Assembly (NCBI GenBank): GCA_947466965.1
Contig: CANIFU010000019.1
Span: 1 to 44,312, forward strand
DNA length: 44,312 bases
Source of the DNA: Bacteroidota bacterium
GTDB lineage: Bacteria > Bacteroidota > Bacteroidia > 2-12-FULL-35-15
Direction: 5' to 3'
Of the stretch, positions 7,681-16,960 are shown one piece after another. Both the position numbers and the translations under genes were made by a program. The notes beneath the pieces are model-generated. The model was not told where the DNA came from. It saw only the letters and a list, made by a program, of their open reading frames with translations, and ran no database searches. Each line of letters starts with the position of its first letter. Positions within the stretch are counted from its first letter, which is position 1.

Positions 7681-9324
7681 TTATCCGGCATTGTGTTCTT
7701 TAAATATTTGGTTGAGCCACTTAAGCATTAAAAATATTACTGCAGCAGCAGTTATAAGCAGACCGAAATTAAACAGAAAATAGTAGGCTTTATTGTCGTA
7801 TTTATCCCACATGGTCGCTAATATTCCTGAAAGTTTATTGCCAATGGAGGTTGATAAAAACCATCCTCCCATCATAAGCGCTGTTAATCTGGGCGGACTC
7901 ATTTTTGAAACGAGCGACAATCCCATTGGACTTAAAAATAATTCACCTATCGTAATAACGCCATAGGAGGCAATCAGAAACCATGCGCTGTTTTTTTCTA
8001 ATCCATTATTCCCGGAATAAACGGCAGCTACCATTACAAAAGTACTTAATGCACTAATCACAAGTCCCCATGCAATTTTAGAAGGGGTGCTCGGTTCTTT
8101 TTTTATCCTTCTAAGAAAACTAAAGAAAAGCACCACAGCAGGTGTTAGCAAAATTACCCAGCCAGGGTTCACCGATTGATATATGGAGGTGTTTATTAAT
8201 TTCACCGTTTCTCCTTCAGCAGGAATTTGTTCTGGATCAATATTTTTAAAATAAGGATTGTAGTCATAAGTTTTAACAGTATTTCCAGCTTCATCTTTTA
8301 TTTTCCGGAAATGATAATCCGTTTGAGGGAACGTATCCTTCTGGTATTTTATTTCTGAAAGCAATTGCAATTTCCCGGCTCCCCCCTCGATAGATGCTGG
8401 AATCGTTCGATCAGTATATGACTCAGCCCATTTTGTAAGAGCTGTTCCATTTTGTTTGAATACAGCCCAAAAGGCGATTACCACAGCAAAAATAGCAAGC
8501 ATTGCACCAATAGGTCGCTTTTCATCAGCGGAAGCTTTAGCATATAAACTGTAATAAAAATAAATCACCGGCAAACTTCCAAAAATAAAAGCATCTGTTG
8601 AATCACTTCCTAAAATATCCCCAGGAATCATCCATCCTATGATGCCTGCAATAAGAGCCGGTAAGATGGTTAATCCAACTATTTTTGAAAGAGAAGCATC
8701 CTCCGGTTTGGTAGGCTTTAAAATATCAACATGCTTATAATGTTTAACTCCAATCCAAAAGATAATTATTCCAATAAACATCCCAATACCTGCAGCCATA
8801 AACGCATGTCCCCAGCCAAAAAAATTGTAAAGTGCAGCACCAAAAAAGTTGCAGATGAAAGCACCGATATTAATTCCCATATAAAATATATTAAAGCCGG
8901 CATCTTTTTTTAATTTATATTGCTCTTCGTTATATAAGTTTCCGAGAAGCGTAGATATGTTTGGTTTGAAAAAACCATTCCCGAAAATGATAAGGGTTAA
9001 GGCGATATAAAAAACGGTAATGTTATGAACCGCCAGTAAACAATAACCGGTTCCCATCATTAAACCTCCGATTGTAATGGATATTCTATATCCCAATTTT
9101 CTATCGGCTAACAAGCCGCCAAGAAAAGGTGTAAGAAAAACTAATGCGATAAATGTTCCATAAATATCAAACGACTCGGTGAGAGACATGCCGTAACCTC
9201 CATTTTTTTCATCATCCTGAAGGAAGAGCGTGAAAATTCCAATCATTAGATAATAGCCGAAGCGTTCCCACATTTCTGCGAAAAATAAAAATGGTAGTCC
9301 TTTTGGATGTTTTGTTGCCGACAT
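7681..9324 (-). CDS. POT-family proton-dependent peptide transporter
   Basis: 547-aa inner-membrane protein of the POT/PTR2 family, importing di- and tripeptides with protons. Family marks: the N-terminal PKGLPFLFFAEMWERFGYY (ExxERF motif), GGLLADRKLG, NGFFKPNISTLLG and FNIFYMGINIGAFI (PTR2 signature). About 14 hydrophobic segments; a long extracytoplasmic loop lies near residues 300-370, as in Bacteroidota members. Followed directly by the TPR gene. Confidence 0.92.
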   Translation of the reverse strand: MSATKHPKGLPFLFFAEMWERFGYYLMIGIFTLFLQDDEKNGGYGMSLTESFDIYGTFIALVFLTPFLGGLLADRKLGYRISITIGGLMMGTGYCLLAVHNITVFYIALTLIIFGNGFFKPNISTLLGNLYNEEQYKLKKDAGFNIFYMGINIGAFICNFFGAALYNFFGWGHAFMAAGIGMFIGIIIFWIGVKHYKHVDILKPTKPEDASLSKIVGLTILPALIAGIIGWMIPGDILGSDSTDAFIFGSLPVIYFYYSLYAKASADEKRPIGAMLAIFAVVIAFWAVFKQNGTALTKWAESYTDRTIPASIEGGAGKLQLLSEIKYQKDTFPQTDYHFRKIKDEAGNTVKTYDYNPYFKNIDPEQIPAEGETVKLINTSIYQSVNPGWVILLTPAVVLFFSFLRRIKKEPSTPSKIAWGLVISALSTFVMVAAVYSGNNGLEKNSAWFLIASYGVITIGELFLSPMGLSLVSKMSPPRLTALMMGGWFLSTSIGNKLSGILATMWDKYDNKAYYFLFNFGLLITAAAVIFLMLKWLNQIFKEHNAG

Positions 9325-9543
9325 AATTCGTTTTATTTGGTCTTTTCAAATATACTTAAAAAGTGTGATTATTTAAAATTTCATGAAATGAAATGTTCAA
9401 TTATTTCAAGAATATTCAGCGAATAAAGTGAAGGAAAGAATCTAAAATAGCTTACATCTTCCACTATTTATTTGCTAATTTGGCGAGACGTTAAATGAAT
9501 AACTATTTTTATAAAGAAATTATTTTGGAATTGATTTTACGAA

Positions 9544-11808
9544 TTATTTTTTTGAATTTTGATGGTATGCCATTGCAAAGCGTATTTCAGAATATGAATA
9601 CTCATCTCCAAGCGATTGCTTTATTGGCCCAAATAAAGTGGTATCTAGTGTTTTTGAGACGGTGATAATGTTGTTCATTTTTTCTTCGTTCACAAACTTT
9701 TTCACATCAATTAATCCTAAGCCTGCATAGTATGCCAAGTGTCCTTCAATCGTAAGCGTTACCATTTTTCGTTCAATAGCAATGTCTTCTATTGTCATGC
9801 CTCGTTTGTAAAGATCAAAAGTTACTTTTTTAGTATCTATTTTTTCTTTTTTCTCTGTTGTGTCTTTTTTTGATGACTGTTTCTTTTTCTCCTTATTAGG
9901 AATAATAGCGCTTAGCTCTTTTATTCTTTCATTGTTTTGTTCCGTCGTATTGATCTTTTCTTTTGAGAACTCTGAATTTTCGGTAGCTGTTTTTACCATT
10001 GCTTCCGCTTTATTGATCAGTTGAAGTTGTTTAAAAAACAAGGCATCGAGTTCGGTTAATTCTTCCAAATAAGCTTTTACTTTTTTCTCGGAACGTAACA
10101 GTTCCATTTGTTTAAAAATAGTTTTCGAAAACTCTTTCAAAATCGGGGTAAAGTGATTTTTTGCAGCTGCAATGCGAGCTTTTAGTTGTTCCTTGTAATC
10201 AGCTTGTTTGTTTTGAAAGATATAATTTAGTTGATTTAAAAATTTGTCTGATACAACTCTAGCGGCTTCAACTTCTTTTTTTAATTCAAACGCCCAGTTG
10301 AAATGTTTTTGTTTGGATGATTTTAGTTCATCCTTCTGATAGCTTTCAATGTGGCTTTTTAATACATGATCCAAGGTTGCAAAATTAAAACACTGAATGA
10401 TATAATTCTGAAAAAACAAAAACGATTCCGATTCAAAAATTGAAGATAATGCTTCAGCCGATTCTTTTTTGTTTGAATAGTCGGTGATATTTGTATCAAT
10501 GTTCAAGCTGTTTGTAGTGATAGGAGAAGACAGAATTAACCCATTCAGACTAGTTAATCGCGAAAGAGCAACATAAACTTGACCGGGAGCAAAAGCTTGT
10601 CCGATATCAATGATCGCTTTTGAAAAAGTTAATCCCTGACTTTTATGAACGGTGATTGCCCAGGCCAATTTTATAGGATATTGCGTGAATGTTCCGTTTA
10701 TTTTTTCTTCGATTTCATTCGTGGCTTCATTCAGTGCATATTTAATATTTTTCCATTCGTATTTTTCTATGCTTATAGGTTTTGAAGAGTCGTCAAAACT
10801 TACTTCAATTAGTTTGTCGCTGATTGCCGAAATAATCCCAATTTTCCCATTAAAAAAACGTTGACCGCCTGAAGGATCATTTTTTATAAACATGATTTGT
10901 GCACCACTTTTTAATTCCATATTGTCCTCAACAGGATAAGCATATTCATTAAAATCACCCGTTGTTTCTGCTTTAAAGAAAAAAGATTTTCCCGAAAGGC
11001 TTTTTAATGATTCACGATTGAGGTGATCGGCTTTACTATTATGAGTTGTTAAATGGATGTAGTTTTCTTTAATATCGGATTTGAAATCAGGCTTATAATA
11101 AGCGTTTAGCGTATCAATATCATTTTTTGTAACCTGATTACTTCTTAAATTATTCAGAATAGAAATAAACGTATTGTCTGCCTGACGGTAGATTTTATCT
11201 AACTCAATATATAAAGGTTTATTTTCTGTTAGAACCTGTGCATCAAAAAAGAAGGCACTTTTGTAATAGGTTTTCAAAAAGTGCCATTCATCATCTTTTA
11301 CAACAGGAGGAAGTTGTAATAGGTCACCAATAAATAAAACTTGAACACCCCCAAAAGGGAGGTGGTTTTTTCTTCGGATAGATTTTAATATTGTATCAAT
11401 AGCATCTAGCAAGTCTGACCGAAGCATACTCACTTCATCGATGATAAGCAGTTCCAGTTCCTGTAATAATTTTCTTTTGCTTGCATTTATCTGAAAGCCT
11501 TTAAAGAGTGTATTCGGTGTGTTTATTTTTATATTTTCATTGAAAGCGATATTCGCATCGCGCGATGGAATAAATGCACCAAATGGCAATTGGAAAAGTG
11601 AATGAATCGTCACGCCGCCTGCATTGATAGCTGCGATACCAGTAGGAGCAACAATAATCGCATTTTTGTATGTTTGTTTAATGATGTGTTTGAGGAAAGT
11701 TGTTTTTCCTGTGCCTGCTTTTCCTGTTAAAAAAACATTCTTATTGGTATTGTTTATGAATCGGGAAGCGATTGACGCAATTGAATTTTCTGCTGATGTT
11801 TCCGGCAT
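9544..11808 (-). CDS. PIF1-like SF1B helicase with C-terminal helix-turn-helix domain
   Basis: 754-aa helicase. Walker A GKAGTGKT at residues 29-36, Walker B DEVSM at 124-128, GDLLQLPPV, and near residue 385 the SF1 motif AITVHKSQGLTF followed by YVALSRLTSL, all typical of the PIF1/RecD2-like AAA family. After the helicase core comes a long helical region (about 430-630), a lysine-rich stretch, and an HTH_40-type domain (about 655-705: DLYKRGMTIEDIAIERKM and a second helical pair). Expected to unwind DNA ahead of replication or repair. It stands alone on the minus strand, divergent from the J-domain gene. Confidence 0.9.
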   Translation of the reverse strand: MPETSAENSIASIASRFINNTNKNVFLTGKAGTGKTTFLKHIIKQTYKNAIIVAPTGIAAINAGGVTIHSLFQLPFGAFIPSRDANIAFNENIKINTPNTLFKGFQINASKRKLLQELELLIIDEVSMLRSDLLDAIDTILKSIRRKNHLPFGGVQVLFIGDLLQLPPVVKDDEWHFLKTYYKSAFFFDAQVLTENKPLYIELDKIYRQADNTFISILNNLRSNQVTKNDIDTLNAYYKPDFKSDIKENYIHLTTHNSKADHLNRESLKSLSGKSFFFKAETTGDFNEYAYPVEDNMELKSGAQIMFIKNDPSGGQRFFNGKIGIISAISDKLIEVSFDDSSKPISIEKYEWKNIKYALNEATNEIEEKINGTFTQYPIKLAWAITVHKSQGLTFSKAIIDIGQAFAPGQVYVALSRLTSLNGLILSSPITTNSLNIDTNITDYSNKKESAEALSSIFESESFLFFQNYIIQCFNFATLDHVLKSHIESYQKDELKSSKQKHFNWAFELKKEVEAARVVSDKFLNQLNYIFQNKQADYKEQLKARIAAAKNHFTPILKEFSKTIFKQMELLRSEKKVKAYLEELTELDALFFKQLQLINKAEAMVKTATENSEFSKEKINTTEQNNERIKELSAIIPNKEKKKQSSKKDTTEKKEKIDTKKVTFDLYKRGMTIEDIAIERKMVTLTIEGHLAYYAGLGLIDVKKFVNEEKMNNIITVSKTLDTTLFGPIKQSLGDEYSYSEIRFAMAYHQNSKK

Positions 11809-12116
11809 GCAATGGATAATTTAAAAGCGAATTTAAAGATTTTACTTTGGCTAGGCGTTTTAAATCGGATAAATTTTAATATAAATGTCAAACAATAAAA
11901 ATAATTCAAAAGTTTAATTTTTGTCAAATTTAAATTAGGGCAAATACTTCTTTATCTTCGCAACGTTTTACTAATATTCTACGATCGAAAATTGTAACTA
12001 TGTAGTAAACATAAAATGAAATTCATTATAAAGAATAAAAAAGCCTACTTTTGAGCCCGCTGATGAAATATAGATGTTTCATTTTAAAAATAGAGCTCGT
12101 TATAATTAAAAAAATC
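11809..12116. other. Divergent intergenic region between helicase and J-domain gene
   Basis: About 300 nt without a gene between two divergent starts. A perfect -7 box TACTTTTG lies at 12046-12053, 63 nt before the J-domain start at 12117; no clear TTTG -33 box stands at the right distance. Nothing else recognisable. Confidence 0.5.
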
Positions 12117-12569
12117 ATGAAAAAGATCATTGCTTACCGCAAATTGTTAGGTGCATCAAAAACAACAACACTGAAAGAATTAAAGACCATTTATAGAGAC
12201 TTTATGAAAGCGTTTCATCCCGACAAATTGGCTGGCAATGATGAACTGAAATTAGATGCAGAAGAGAAAAGTAAAGCAATCATTGAAGCCTACCACTTTT
12301 TAGTAAGCATCGCACCCGAAACACAAGAATCTTTTCTCGAAGAATATACGGCAACTATATCAACATCCAACATAGCCGATTTTGAATACGATAAACTCAT
12401 CCTCAAAATTATTTTTCTTGATGGGAGTGTTTATGAATATTTTGATGTACCCCGAAATACCTATATTAAATTAGTGAATGCTGATTCGCAAGGACGATTT
12501 GCTAGACGACATATTTACAATTCTTTTTTATACAGAAATGTAACACGTGCTTCCAATCTTGTTGTTTAA
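12117..12569 (+). CDS. J-domain and KTSC-domain protein
   Basis: 150-aa two-domain protein. Residues 1-65 form a J domain with the HPD triad in KAFHPDKL, preceded by a helix with YRKLLGASKTTTLKELKTIYRDFM; this would stimulate an Hsp70 (DnaK). The C-terminal 65 residues form a KTSC domain (FEYDKLILKIIFLDGSVYEYFDVP and a conserved GRFARRHIYNSF). This domain pair is a conserved Bacteroidota protein. The ATG at 12117 fits the family N-terminus (MKKIIAYRKLLG); an in-frame upstream ATG would add 22 unrelated residues. Confidence 0.85.
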   Translation: MKKIIAYRKLLGASKTTTLKELKTIYRDFMKAFHPDKLAGNDELKLDAEEKSKAIIEAYHFLVSIAPETQESFLEEYTATISTSNIADFEYDKLILKIIFLDGSVYEYFDVPRNTYIKLVNADSQGRFARRHIYNSFLYRNVTRASNLVV

Positions 12570-12652
12570 ATGAATAAAATATATTTTTGCTTTTTAGAAA
12601 TTCGAACAACTTTTGAATGAATCAGAATTTAAGTAAAATGAAATTTGTTCCA

Positions 12653-12716
12653 GATATTGCAACAGCAATATCCTTTATTGACAGGCCTCCAGAGGGCCTT
12701 TGACAAATCGTCTGTC
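12653..12716. repeat. Cluster of hairpins downstream of the J-domain gene
   Basis: GATATTGC (12653-12660), loop AACA, GCAATATC (12665-12672): a perfect 8-bp stem with tetraloop. It is followed by GACAG (12680-12684) / CTGTC (12712-12716) enclosing AGGCC (12683-12687) / GGCCT (12695-12699). Sits between convergent genes, so it may terminate transcription from either side or be a small structured repeat; no U-tract is attached. Confidence 0.45.
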
Positions 12717-12764
12717 ACGCAAAATTTCAAAATTAGAACTCCACCTTGCACGTGTGAATAATAA

Positions 12765-13655
12765 TTAGGTGTTTTTACTAATTACACGCTGAATGTATCC
12801 CTTAAATTCTTTTGAGCCTATAACATGTACTTCCTCTAAAAAACCCATTACAAATCGCCCTGGCGCTTTAAAGCTCTGAACGTTTGCCTTGAAATAATAC
12901 TTGCCTGTATCGGGAATTACTTTCATGAATGCCGCACTCATTGGGTACTCTTCTTTAAGGAGTAAGTAAGCTCTCATCGACATTTGCAATTCAATTTCCT
13001 TATTCAAGCTTTTCCCCTGAAAACCAAAAATATCAGGCTTGTAAAATTCATGAAGCGCTTCATGCTTCATCGGTGTTTCTAGCACTTCTATACTACCTAT
13101 TCGCTCGATATTGAAATACTTGTTGAGCTTTGTTTTTATTTCAAAAGCACAAATAGCATTGTAATTATCGGTAAAGCAGATAGGCTCGATCAAACGATCG
13201 GTAACACTCTGACTATTGGCTGAACTATATCCTTTTATTATAAGTTGTCTCTCCTCAATGATTGCCACTGAAATTTGCTCTACAATTTTAGCCAGGTGTG
13301 CTTTGAAAACACTTTCTGCTCCTAATTGAACTTCGCTGGATTGTCGTACTTTTTGCAAAACACTTTGCGCCAATTGATTTTTTTTTCCAGTCGATAAAAT
13401 CAGTTTTTTTAGGTAGTCTACTTCTTGTGGTGTAAATGGAATATGATCAATGGATGTTGAAACGGCTATAAATAGTTTGTTGTTGCTATCTTTCTCAATA
13501 TTGAAGCCAAGGTTCGTTAGCAAATCGAGGTAACGGTATACTGTTCTCTCGGAAGTGTCAAGGAAAGTTTCGATGCTTCTTACCGATTTTGCTGGTCTTG
13601 CCTTCAAATAATTTATTAGCTGAAATAGCCTGTATATTCTATTCTGATTAAACAT
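12765..13655 (-). CDS. WYL-domain transcriptional regulator (HTH + WYL)
   Basis: 296-aa regulator. N-terminal DeoR-like winged helix (about residues 1-60: NRIYRLFQLINYLKARP and a recognition region with SERTVYRYLDLLTNLGFNI), a helical middle, and a WYL-type ligand-sensing domain (about 125-225: a beta barrel including RQLIIKGYSSAN, RLIEPICF, AICAFEIKTKLN), then a C-terminal extension. Start taken at the ATG 13655 since the earlier ATG (13685) would run through an inverted repeat that recurs elsewhere without coding. The paired operator just upstream (13669-13724) suggests autoregulation. Confidence 0.82.
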   Translation of the reverse strand: MFNQNRIYRLFQLINYLKARPAKSVRSIETFLDTSERTVYRYLDLLTNLGFNIEKDSNNKLFIAVSTSIDHIPFTPQEVDYLKKLILSTGKKNQLAQSVLQKVRQSSEVQLGAESVFKAHLAKIVEQISVAIIEERQLIIKGYSSANSQSVTDRLIEPICFTDNYNAICAFEIKTKLNKYFNIERIGSIEVLETPMKHEALHEFYKPDIFGFQGKSLNKEIELQMSMRAYLLLKEEYPMSAAFMKVIPDTGKYYFKANVQSFKAPGRFVMGFLEEVHVIGSKEFKGYIQRVISKNT

Positions 13656-13668
13656 GTTTACAAATATT

Positions 13669-13724
13669 TTGACAAATAAAGTCAAATGAATGAAGCAAAC
13701 CTAATGATTGACCTTATTTGACAA
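13669..13724. promoter_or_regulatory. Paired 17-bp operator candidate, copy A
   Basis: TTGACAAATAAAGTCAA (13669-13685), 22 nt, then TTGACCTTATTTGACAA (13708-13724). The two arms are near reverse complements of each other, and the first is itself a dyad TTGAC-N7-GTCAA. It lies between the divergent WYL-regulator and SHOCT genes. The same arrangement with the same 22-nt spacing recurs at 31521 and 40378. Binding by the WYL regulator is inference. Confidence 0.6.
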
Positions 13725-13766
13725 GTTTATTTATTTCTTTTGTATTGAACCTAAAAATATGTCAGT

Positions 13767-14294
13767 ATGAAAATTAAATTATTGATTGCTCTTTTTTTTA
13801 CAATAGCTATATCGACAGTAGTTGGTCAAGAAATTAAATATGCTGACTTAGCAACAGCACAACGAGGGGAATTTACTTCTTATTTAGGAAGTGATGGAGC
13901 CGTTTATAAAATTGGTGACCGGGTAAAAATTGGAGTTCCTTCCTCAAACAAAACATTTGCTTTCATAACTGAAGGTGATGGTTTTATTATCCCAATTACA
14001 AATTTATATGCATCATCTAGTGGAACTGAAACGGAAATTAAAAAGATTTTTATAATAGGTAACAAACGCGCAGGCTACTCAGTTTCATTTAGAACAAAAG
14101 GATTAACAGGTTTATCTAATTATACAATTCAGTTTGAAAACGCATTGTCTACTGGTGAAGTAAAAGGTTTTGGGTTTTCTAGTGATGATGCTTTGGCACA
14201 ATTAAAAAAGGGCAAAGATAAACTTGACCTTGGATTAATTACTCAAGAAGAGTTTGATAAACTTAAAACAGAATTAACAAAGTATATTAAGTAG
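13767..14294 (+). CDS. Secreted protein with C-terminal SHOCT domain
   Basis: 175 aa; signal peptide 1-20 (cleavage before QEIKYA); a beta-rich middle with FITEGDGFIIPITNLY; and a C-terminal SHOCT motif (DALAQLKKGKDKLDLGLITQ and EEFDKLKTELTKYI, about residues 143-174), a short helical hairpin that usually mediates oligomerisation. Divergent from the WYL regulator across a paired operator, so likely a target of it. The EGDGFII block also occurs in the secreted protein at 17494-17970, suggesting the two are distant relatives. Function unknown. Confidence 0.7.
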   Translation: MKIKLLIALFFTIAISTVVGQEIKYADLATAQRGEFTSYLGSDGAVYKIGDRVKIGVPSSNKTFAFITEGDGFIIPITNLYASSSGTETEIKKIFIIGNKRAGYSVSFRTKGLTGLSNYTIQFENALSTGEVKGFGFSSDDALAQLKKGKDKLDLGLITQEEFDKLKTELTKYIK

Positions 14295-14326
14295 CCAAGT
14301 GAAAATTGTGTATAAACTATTTCTTT

Positions 14327-14472
14327 TAGCTTAAAGTATAATAACGTGTTCTTTCTAATATTTTTGCGCGAGTGGTTTATGTATTTTTAAATGGAGACCA
14401 GCGACCATTAAAAAAACGGGGCGACACCGAAAAGCCTTATGAGTAGGACAACAATAAAATACAAATAGTAAA
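14327..14472 (+). promoter_or_regulatory. Promoter and 5' leader of the 14473 lipoprotein gene
   Basis: A -7 box TATTTTTG lies at about 14359-14366. The untranslated leader then carries AACGGGGC (14415-14422) and GACAACAATAAAA close to the start. A similar leader (AACGGGGC, then GACAATAAAA) precedes the unrelated secreted-protein gene at 29345. Role unknown. Confidence 0.4.
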
Positions 14473-14883
14473 ATGAAAAAAATAACAATTTCTTTTGTTG
14501 CGATTATTATCGCAGTAATTACATTTTCAAGCTGTTCACATCGACTTATTGACTTTACTGTAATAAGTTCTAAGAATGTTTCCTTGAAATTTGACAAGGC
14601 TCAAGGGAAAGCTGTATCAGGTAAGAGTATGGGTTTTCTCGGATTTGGAGCAAGTATTAAAGACGCTATGGACAAAGCTCTACAAAGTGCAGGTCCTGAT
14701 TATGACCTTTTAGTTGATGGAGTAGTTAGAATAAATGACTATTTTTTTGTTTCAGGCTACAAAGTTGAAGGAACTGCAATCAGCACAAGTAAAATCAAAG
14801 CGTCTTTAGGTGTGAAGGGTTTTGAAGACTGGTGCAAAGCAAATAATGTTTTTGACCCGACTACTGCAACCGTTCAAAATTAA
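14473..14883 (+). CDS. Small lipoprotein of unknown function
   Basis: 136 aa; lipoprotein signal with a hydrophobic core and lipobox-like FSSC (Cys at about residue 21), so anchored in the cell envelope. The mature part has a glycine-rich stretch (GKSMGFLGFGASIKDAMDKA) and a repeated beta pattern (DYDLLVDGVVRINDYFFVSGYKVEGTA, given here in outline). Similar orphan lipoproteins are common in Bacteroidota. Followed by a strong terminator, so monocistronic. Confidence 0.7.
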   Translation: MKKITISFVAIIIAVITFSSCSHRLIDFTVISSKNVSLKFDKAQGKAVSGKSMGFLGFGASIKDAMDKALQSAGPDYDLLVDGVVRINDYFFVSGYKVEGTAISTSKIKASLGVKGFEDWCKANNVFDPTTATVQN

Positions 14884-14893
14884 AATTAATTTT

Positions 14894-14921
14894 CCCGCAA
14901 CACTTTGTTGCGGGTTTTTTT
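14894..14921 (+). terminator. Rho-independent terminator after the 14473 gene
   Basis: CCCGCAAC (14894-14901) pairs perfectly with GTTGCGGG (14907-14914) over a 5-nt loop, followed by seven T. Strong intrinsic terminator. Confidence 0.9.
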
Positions 14922-15066
14922 ACTTGACACTTTAAACACTCCGCTCCCTGTATATTATAAATTTTACACATCTCTTTTAATCAGGGAAGATTGACTTTAA
15001 AATCAATCTCTTTTGCAATTATTTCCGATCAAATGGGTTTTCAATCACAGAGCGTTCTAGCTTAAT

Positions 15067-15474
15067 CTAATGTGTAAAGATCAATTCATTTCCTCTTTCT
15101 CTATCCCCATATAAAAAAGCCAATTGCCCAAATTGTGATGCAATTGAATGGGCCGCTTCTAAGTCGATGTTTACAATAAAAAAAGATGCCTCCGACCATT
15201 TTTCATTTTTTGAAATACCGATTCCGGGGTACGTTTCATAGTTAGCCGCGTTGAATTGTGCTAATAATTCACTATTTCGAATTTTGTTTTGAGCGTTTGA
15301 TAAAATAGCTGGAAGAGGATTCCATGCAGTAATAAATGCCCAGGATTCAATTTTTGGAAAATAGTTTAATAATTCAGAGGGGTACTCTCCAATTTTTAAT
15401 GTAATCTCTTTTTTAAGATGAATAATATAGCTGGTTTCTATGAATTCGTTTTTAAGTAGATCTTTTTCTGTCAT
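15067..15474 (-). CDS. DUF3293 domain protein
   Basis: 135-aa cytoplasmic protein matching DUF3293: the block WAFITAWNPLP, then NKIRNSELL, the PGIGI region, W.EASFFIVNIDLEAA and a closing ASQFGQLAFLYG. No catalytic motif is recognised. First gene (most upstream codon 15474) is 30 nt from the stop of the gene at 15505 and all genes from 15067 to 17382 run on the minus strand, which suggests loose clustering. Confidence 0.75.
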   Translation of the reverse strand: MTEKDLLKNEFIETSYIIHLKKEITLKIGEYPSELLNYFPKIESWAFITAWNPLPAILSNAQNKIRNSELLAQFNAANYETYPGIGISKNEKWSEASFFIVNIDLEAAHSIASQFGQLAFLYGDRERGNELIFTH

Positions 15475-15504
15475 ACATTATATCATTAAATTATTTATTT
15501 CAAT

Positions 15505-16071
15505 CTATTTTTTCTGAATTAAATGCCACTCTTTTAATTCTGATAGTCCTCCTTTTTTCTGACAATACGGACAACCCCATTGATTTGTTATTGTAGATAG
15601 CAGCAGGTGGTGATTTCCCTTAAGGCAATTGGCTATCCAATTTGTTGCCTGAGTGCCATCTGGTATAGGATTTAGGTTGATAGCTCGGCAGAAATTAATT
15701 AAGTCATTATTTTTTGCAGCATCTTCAATTAATTTAATCTTTTGTCTGTATGCATCGTTTAGTTCACTTTTAATGGAACTAAAATAGTCCTCTGAAAATA
15801 GCTCGCTTTTTTCGTATATAAATTCTCCTTCTCCAAAAAATAGATTTTTAAAAAAGACTTCTTTTAAGAAATAAGCTAAAATAGCACTAGTTGTATTCAA
15901 ATTTGTATTGTAAGAAATGACAAGTTCGTTTATAGAATGATCTTGTTGGTCCATTTTTAAAATAAATAGTTTATTATTATTTATCTTATAATATAAGTCA
16001 CAAAATCCATATTCCACAAACATCAACTCTTGGTTGTATTTTAGCAGATGTATATATGTTTCCTCTTTCAT
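15505..16071 (-). CDS. Unknown protein with C-terminal CPYC zinc-knuckle-like motif
   Basis: 188 aa from the ATG at 16071 (an alternative ATG at 16083 adds MISA). No family recognised. It has alternating hydrophobic/charged segments without membrane helices and ends with NQWGCPYCQKKGGLSELKEW, a CxxC knuckle of the kind seen in treble-clef domains but with only one cysteine pair. Part of a run of small minus-strand genes; possibly an immunity or effector-type protein, but that is only a guess from the context. Confidence 0.6.
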   Translation of the reverse strand: MKEETYIHLLKYNQELMFVEYGFCDLYYKINNNKLFILKMDQQDHSINELVISYNTNLNTTSAILAYFLKEVFFKNLFFGEGEFIYEKSELFSEDYFSSIKSELNDAYRQKIKLIEDAAKNNDLINFCRAINLNPIPDGTQATNWIANCLKGNHHLLLSTITNQWGCPYCQKKGGLSELKEWHLIQKK

Positions 16072-16105
16072 TGCTGATATCATTTTAATGTATGTAGCAA
16101 AGCTC

Positions 16106-16501
16106 CTAAGGTTTCAAAAGCGTATATGCTTCATATTCCTCAGGGAAATCACTTTGGGAATTAAATCCTGCTGGAAGTTCGTACACTTCGCATCCCAGTA
16201 TAACAAGATTAAGGTAGGCAACATGGAGTAGGGCCACCATACGTTTTTGTTCAAAGAAAACCTCATAGGGGATGTTTTTTGGCCAAAGGTGTGCCCTGTT
16301 TGCAACAAGCAAGGGGATTCTGTATGGTTCGTTTTTTATAAATTCATCCCAGTTGACGACATCAATTTTTTCATGTTCATATTGAGAAGCCGGATAAGGA
16401 ATATCCAGCTTCTTTAATTTTTTATCTTTCAAAATCGGATGGATAGAGAAAATCTCCGTTAATTTCGAATGGACGTATAAGTTATCTTTTTCCTTTGTCA
16501 T
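16106..16501 (-). CDS. Hypothetical protein, 131 aa
   Basis: Soluble protein with no recognised family. Contains VVNWDEFIKNEPYRIPLLVANRA, then hydrophobic VALLHVAYLNLVILGCEVYEL, which looks like a buried helix rather than a membrane segment. Lies 22 nt upstream (in transcription sense) of the gene at 15505 and is probably in the same transcript. Small soluble proteins of this sort in clusters are often immunity proteins, but nothing in the sequence shows it. Confidence 0.6.
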   Translation of the reverse strand: MTKEKDNLYVHSKLTEIFSIHPILKDKKLKKLDIPYPASQYEHEKIDVVNWDEFIKNEPYRIPLLVANRAHLWPKNIPYEVFFEQKRMVALLHVAYLNLVILGCEVYELPAGFNSQSDFPEEYEAYTLLKP

Positions 16502-16570
16502 GAATTATCTACCGTTTATTGAAAAAGCAATATGCGAAGCAGTTGTGACTGTTGTGTATTCAAAATTTTA

Positions 16571-16960
16571 TTAGTTGAAGAATTTTAATCTTATTTTCCT
16601 AATTAACCATTTAAATAGGTTGTTTTTAAACTCTTTTGGTGGCATTCCTAAATAGATACTTGTTGGAAATGCTCCTCTTCCAGCGGAACCTGCTCCGCTG
16701 ATTCTTTCAGCAAAAAGATATTCGTTAAAAAAGTATTTTTTAGGAATTACGTTTTTCGTGAAATCGTACATTGTAAAATTGTAAAATACAGCATCGCCTG
16801 CCACCGCCCAGGTATATCCTTCTGCTGTTCCTACTTCAACAGCTCCTAGATATACTTTGATATTATAACCTCCATTTCCAGTTTTTTCATAAATCAAATA
16901 TTCAGGATCAAATTGCTTGTGTTTGCATTTAAACAAAATATATTTTAGATCTTTTTTCAT
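16571..16960 (-). CDS. Hypothetical protein with glycine-rich centre
   Basis: 129 aa from the ATG at 16960, which overlaps the stop of the preceding gene as ATGA (16957-16960); an upstream in-frame ATG at 17008 is less likely. Features: KKDLKYILFKCKHKQFDPEY, then GNGGYNIKVYLGAVEVGTAEGY, a SGAGSAGRGAFP stretch, and a basic C-terminus (LIRKIRLKFFN). No family recognised. Translational coupling links it to the 17382 gene. Confidence 0.6.
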   Translation of the reverse strand: MKKDLKYILFKCKHKQFDPEYLIYEKTGNGGYNIKVYLGAVEVGTAEGYTWAVAGDAVFYNFTMYDFTKNVIPKKYFFNEYLFAERISGAGSAGRGAFPTSIYLGMPPKEFKNNLFKWLIRKIRLKFFN

